Below are positions 61,726 to 64,000 of a stretch of 64,000 bases of DNA, in pieces. The notes beneath the pieces are model-generated. The model was given only the letters and a program-made list of their open reading frames with translations. It had not been told where the DNA came from and searched no databases. Position numbers and translations under genes: made by a program. The stretch covers positions 186,001 to 250,000 of the forward strand of contig CAZNWJ010000001.1 of the NCBI GenBank assembly GCA_964576925.1, written 5' to 3'. Source of the DNA: JADJGC01 sp964576925 (GTDB taxonomy: Bacteria; Zixibacteria; MSB-5A5; CAIYYT01). Each line of letters opens with the position of its first letter. Positions within the stretch are counted from its first letter, which is position 1.

Positions 61726-63173
61726 GGACGAAGCTCGAAGAGATAGCGGTTCTCCCTTGGAAGAGCAAGCTTGAGGCGATAACGAGTGAATGCAAACTCG
61801 AGCGCGGACGGGGTGATCTTCCATTCTGCCATCATCACCGGATCGAGGATGAGATAGCTCACATGCCGTTCGGCGGCATACTGCTCGAGGAAAGCTGGAG
61901 TCTTCTCGGAACCGGCCGCGCGATTCGCGCCCCAGTCGTTTCGAATTTCAAACTGCCCCTGCTGCATGAAGACAAAATCAAACGGGACAATGGCCTTGCT
62001 GCCTGCACTCATCGCCGCGGCAAGTGACTGATTTGTTTTGATCTGGCGATTCGGCGGTTGCAGGGATTCGGTACCAAGAGCATAAACCCCGTAAACTACG
62101 AATACCGCGAGCCAAATACGGAGGGCCGTCAAGGCAAACTTCGCACGCGTCGCCTGCGCTGCGACTGGTTGTAGAATCACCGCGCTGACAAACATGGCCA
62201 TCAACGGAACGAGCGGTACCATATAGCGTGTGAACTTCGGCAGTGGTGACATGCCGATCACCACGAAGAGGACGAAGCAATAGACCAAAGTGAAGCGATG
62301 TTGGCGCAGGAATTCGCGGTTCGTGGAAATGAGCGCCAGGACGAACAGGACGGTGATCCCGATGACTTCCGGCTTCCTCAAGATTCGCTTGTGTTCTGCC
62401 AAGAGATTGAGCAGCGGTGACCACCAGCTGTATTCGAACGAAGTCGTCATCAAGGGGTTCCAAAACATCTGCCGCAGAAAGAGCTCTTGGTTTGTGATGT
62501 AGCCACTGAGATAGGGAGCAAACACGGCGATTCCAGAACCCGCGAGCATCGCTGCTAATCCGAAGCGGCGGTATGAAAGCGCCGTCAATACTCCGGCAAC
62601 CACATAAGCAAAGCCGAAGGCATGGCAGAGCCCTGCAGCTCCGGCAAGAGTTCCGGAGAGTAGAGCCAGTAACGGCGCAGAGCGATTTATCGACGCCTTC
62701 AAGAGAAAAAAGGAAGCCGTGCCAAATAGCACCAGGAGGGCCTCCGGCCGAAACTCCAGCATTTGCAGCCAAAAGACTGGAGTCAGTGCGAGGATGGCCG
62801 CCGCCAGGAGCCTGTGCGATCGATTCATCTCGACTGGGTCTGCGAGCGTGATGAGAATCAACAGGAGTAACCCCGAAACTAATGAGATTGCTCGCAGTTG
62901 ATAGAGCCCCCAGCCGGCAATTTCGGATACCGCCGCCCCGATCCATACCAACTGCTTGTGGTAGACGACGATTTCCTGGTCAAGCGGTGGCGAGTCGAGA
63001 AACAACTCGGAGACAATGTTCCCGTGGTTCACCAATGACCAAACCTGCTGACCGATCCAAGCTTCATCATTGTGGATTGGGCGACGGGCGTAGGCTGATG
63101 CTATGGCGACGAGGAAAAAGACAGCGATTACCACGATCGCTGCCCAAGTTCTCTTGCGGGTACGTTCAGTCAT
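61722..63173 (-). CDS. GT39-like membrane glycosyltransferase
   Basis: A 483-residue polytopic protein with a luminal loop RRPIHNDEAWIGQQVWSLVNHG, which resembles the acidic catalytic loop (DE) of dolichyl-phosphate-mannose-protein mannosyltransferases, and a C-terminal soluble end (LILDPVMMAEWKI, YLFELRP). It pairs with the gene at 60289, probably as partners acting on the same surface glycan. ATG 63173 is preferred over a start at 63224 that would precede a basic tail. Confidence 0.78.
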   Translation of the reverse strand: MTERTRKRTWAAIVVIAVFFLVAIASAYARRPIHNDEAWIGQQVWSLVNHGNIVSELFLDSPPLDQEIVVYHKQLVWIGAAVSEIAGWGLYQLRAISLVSGLLLLILITLADPVEMNRSHRLLAAAILALTPVFWLQMLEFRPEALLVLFGTASFFLLKASINRSAPLLALLSGTLAGAAGLCHAFGFAYVVAGVLTALSYRRFGLAAMLAGSGIAVFAPYLSGYITNQELFLRQMFWNPLMTTSFEYSWWSPLLNLLAEHKRILRKPEVIGITVLFVLALISTNREFLRQHRFTLVYCFVLFVVIGMSPLPKFTRYMVPLVPLMAMFVSAVILQPVAAQATRAKFALTALRIWLAVFVVYGVYALGTESLQPPNRQIKTNQSLAAAMSAGSKAIVPFDFVFMQQGQFEIRNDWGANRAAGSEKTPAFLEQYAAERHVSYLILDPVMMAEWKITPSALEFAFTRYRLKLALPRENRYLFELRP

Positions 63174-63364
63174 GCTCTTCCCGGCCAAGATATGGGTCAC
63201 GACCGGTTTAACAAGTGCAAGCAATCTGTCTCAGCTAATCTCGGGTTAAGCCGTCATTTTAGTCGTTTTGCTCTTCTGCCGACTATAACAGGGAGGATTC
63301 GCGCAAAAATTCCCTTGACGCGAAGGGCGCAGAGCATAACTTAGGGGTCTCTTGGAGGCGCAAG

Positions 63365-63622
63365 ATGGCGCAGATAAAGAAGATTCGCTCGGGCCAGAGG
63401 CCTGACGAATGGCCGTTCGGCAAGAAGAATTGGATGATTCTCGGTGCCGGGTTGGCCTCAATCATACTGGGTTTCATAACGCTGGCTTCCGGGTCGATTA
63501 CACTCGCCCCGATTTTGCTGGTGCTGGGTTATTGCGTCCTGATTCCTGTGGGAATCATGATCAAGGATAAACCGAAAGAGCCGGAAACTGCGCAGGTAGT
63601 GGCCTCCGAGCCAAAGAAGTGA
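63365..63622 (+). CDS. small membrane protein, DUF3098-like
   Basis: An 85-residue protein with two membrane helices (about 23-42 and 47-67). EWPFGKKNWMILGAGLASIILGFITLASG and IGFLAPILL-type (TLAPILLVLGYCVLIPVGI) match DUF3098 proteins of FCB bacteria, which are often near cell-division ftsX. GGAGG lies 8 nt before the ATG. Role unknown. Confidence 0.75.
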   Translation: MAQIKKIRSGQRPDEWPFGKKNWMILGAGLASIILGFITLASGSITLAPILLVLGYCVLIPVGIMIKDKPKEPETAQVVASEPKK

Positions 63623-63676
63623 CACTTGGCCGCTTCCAGTCGGCAGACTGGTGCGGCTCTCTCATAAGAATCTGCC

Positions 63677-63750
63677 GGGGTTGTAGTTCAGTTGGTTAGA
63701 ATGCCTGCCTGTCACGCAGGAGGTCGCGAGTTCGAGTCTCGTCAACCCCG
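63677..63750 (+). tRNA. tRNA-Asp (anticodon GTC)
   Basis: Cloverleaf with acceptor GGGGTTG (63677-63683)/CAACCCC (63743-63749), D-arm TAGTTCAGTTGGTTAGA, anticodon stem CCTGC/GCAGG with loop CTGTCAC (anticodon GTC), and T-arm TTCGAGT inside GCGAG/CTCGT. Discriminator G63750; the CCA end is not encoded. The stop codon of a convergent recombinase gene lies in the 3' acceptor strand. Confidence 0.97.
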
Positions 63751-64000
63751 CTTATTATTTGAAATGAGCCCTTCGGCAAGAGTGTCGAAGGGTTTGTTGT
63801 ATGTAGGATAAAGAGTTGTATCCGTAAGTTGGCAGTTCGAAAGTAGCGATTTCACGAGTCGCCGTTTTTGACCAGAGTTTGCCCTAAGGTAAAGATCCTC
63901 AGCTTGATAGCTCAGTTCGATAGCCTTCAATGCTATATCAAAGTCTCCCTCAATCGCTTGTGTTAGATTCCGAAGTCGTTGCTCTATTGCGCTTAGTCTC
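63742..64000 (-). CDS. serine site-specific recombinase, C-terminal end (gene continues beyond the window)
   Basis: The minus-strand frame is open to the last base of the window and ends at 63742. The visible 85 residues, coiled-coil (IEQRLRNLTQAIEGDF) then LRANSGQKRRLVKSLLSNCQLTD and PTYNKPFDTLAEG, match the end of large serine recombinases (family wording ...EKRRLLKLVLSNC, PTYRKPFDLLAEG). The catalytic N-terminus is outside. The terminal residues NNKRG and the stop are encoded by sequence shared with the tRNA-Asp 3' end, so the tRNA end is probably the attachment site of the element that carries the recombinase. Confidence 0.8.
   Translation of the reverse strand, partial: RLSAIEQRLRNLTQAIEGDFDIALKAIELSYQAEDLYLRANSGQKRRLVKSLLSNCQLTDTTLYPTYNKPFDTLAEGLISNNKRG

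Overview
The window reads as chromosomal DNA of an uncultured Gram-negative (diderm) bacterium, most likely of the FCB group and quite possibly candidate phylum Zixibacteria. The evidence is a complete Tol-Pal envelope system, Lgt and several lipoproteins, a PagL-like outer-membrane protein, a secreted protein ending in a type IX-like/FlgD-like sorting domain (NQNYPNPFN), two large secreted proteins ending in the same dockerin-like double repeat (ISDAVYLISYIF), DUF3098- and DUF2480-like proteins, and -35/-10 promoters of housekeeping type. This assignment is inference from gene content; no rRNA is present. Genes are densely packed and mostly in long co-directional operons; one tRNA (Asp) was found and no CRISPR array.

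Layout. 1-4.7 kb: end of a DUF3307 membrane protein, a 1322-residue protein with the full architecture of mammalian-type soluble adenylyl cyclase, and a small lipoprotein. 4.9-17.9 kb (minus): one 13-gene envelope operon, read from a clear promoter at 17.9 kb, covering a flippase-like protein, YfhO, two GT2 glycosyltransferases, a WecA-type phosphotransferase, accA, a Trm112-like protein, a PTS IIA protein, mreC-mreD-mrdA-rodA and a WlbA-like sugar dehydrogenase. 18-24 kb: PilZ protein, PagL-like deacylase, a mosaic secreted metalloprotease, a PD-(D/E)XK-type protein and a 520-bp gene-free stretch holding palindromes and a structured, terminated RNA candidate. 24-29.8 kb: A-type Fe-S carrier, [2Fe-2S] ferredoxin and its reductase, a beta-helix secreted protein framed by REP-like palindromes, an AHSA1 protein and an exported glutathione peroxidase.

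29.9-36.2 kb: accC-gcvH-gcvPA-(zinc ribbon)-(DUF2007)-thioredoxin-gcvPB operon. The thioredoxin-like gene has an in-frame TGA exactly where the first active-site cysteine belongs (W-TGA-K-W-C-K), which I read as a selenocysteine codon: the most interesting single item in the window. 36.3-37.7 kb: fused ECF-type double ATPase. 37.8-43.0 kb: tolQ-tolR-tolA/tonB-tolB-pal-cpoB plus one unknown gene. 43.1-45.5 kb: cytochrome bd (cydAB). 45.6-51 kb (minus): UPF0173 hydrolase, an outer-membrane protein, mnmA, iscS and an Rrf2 regulator whose promoter is embedded in a palindrome. 51-60.3 kb: esterase, SulP transporter, bactofilin-like membrane protein, lgt, DUF4430 lipoprotein, rtcA and a sialidase-like secreted protein. 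60.3-63.2 kb (minus): two GT-C membrane glycosyltransferases.

The right edge (63.7-64 kb) holds tRNA-Asp, whose 3' end overlaps the stop codon of a convergent large serine recombinase gene that runs off the window. This looks like the attachment junction of an integrated mobile element lying to the right.
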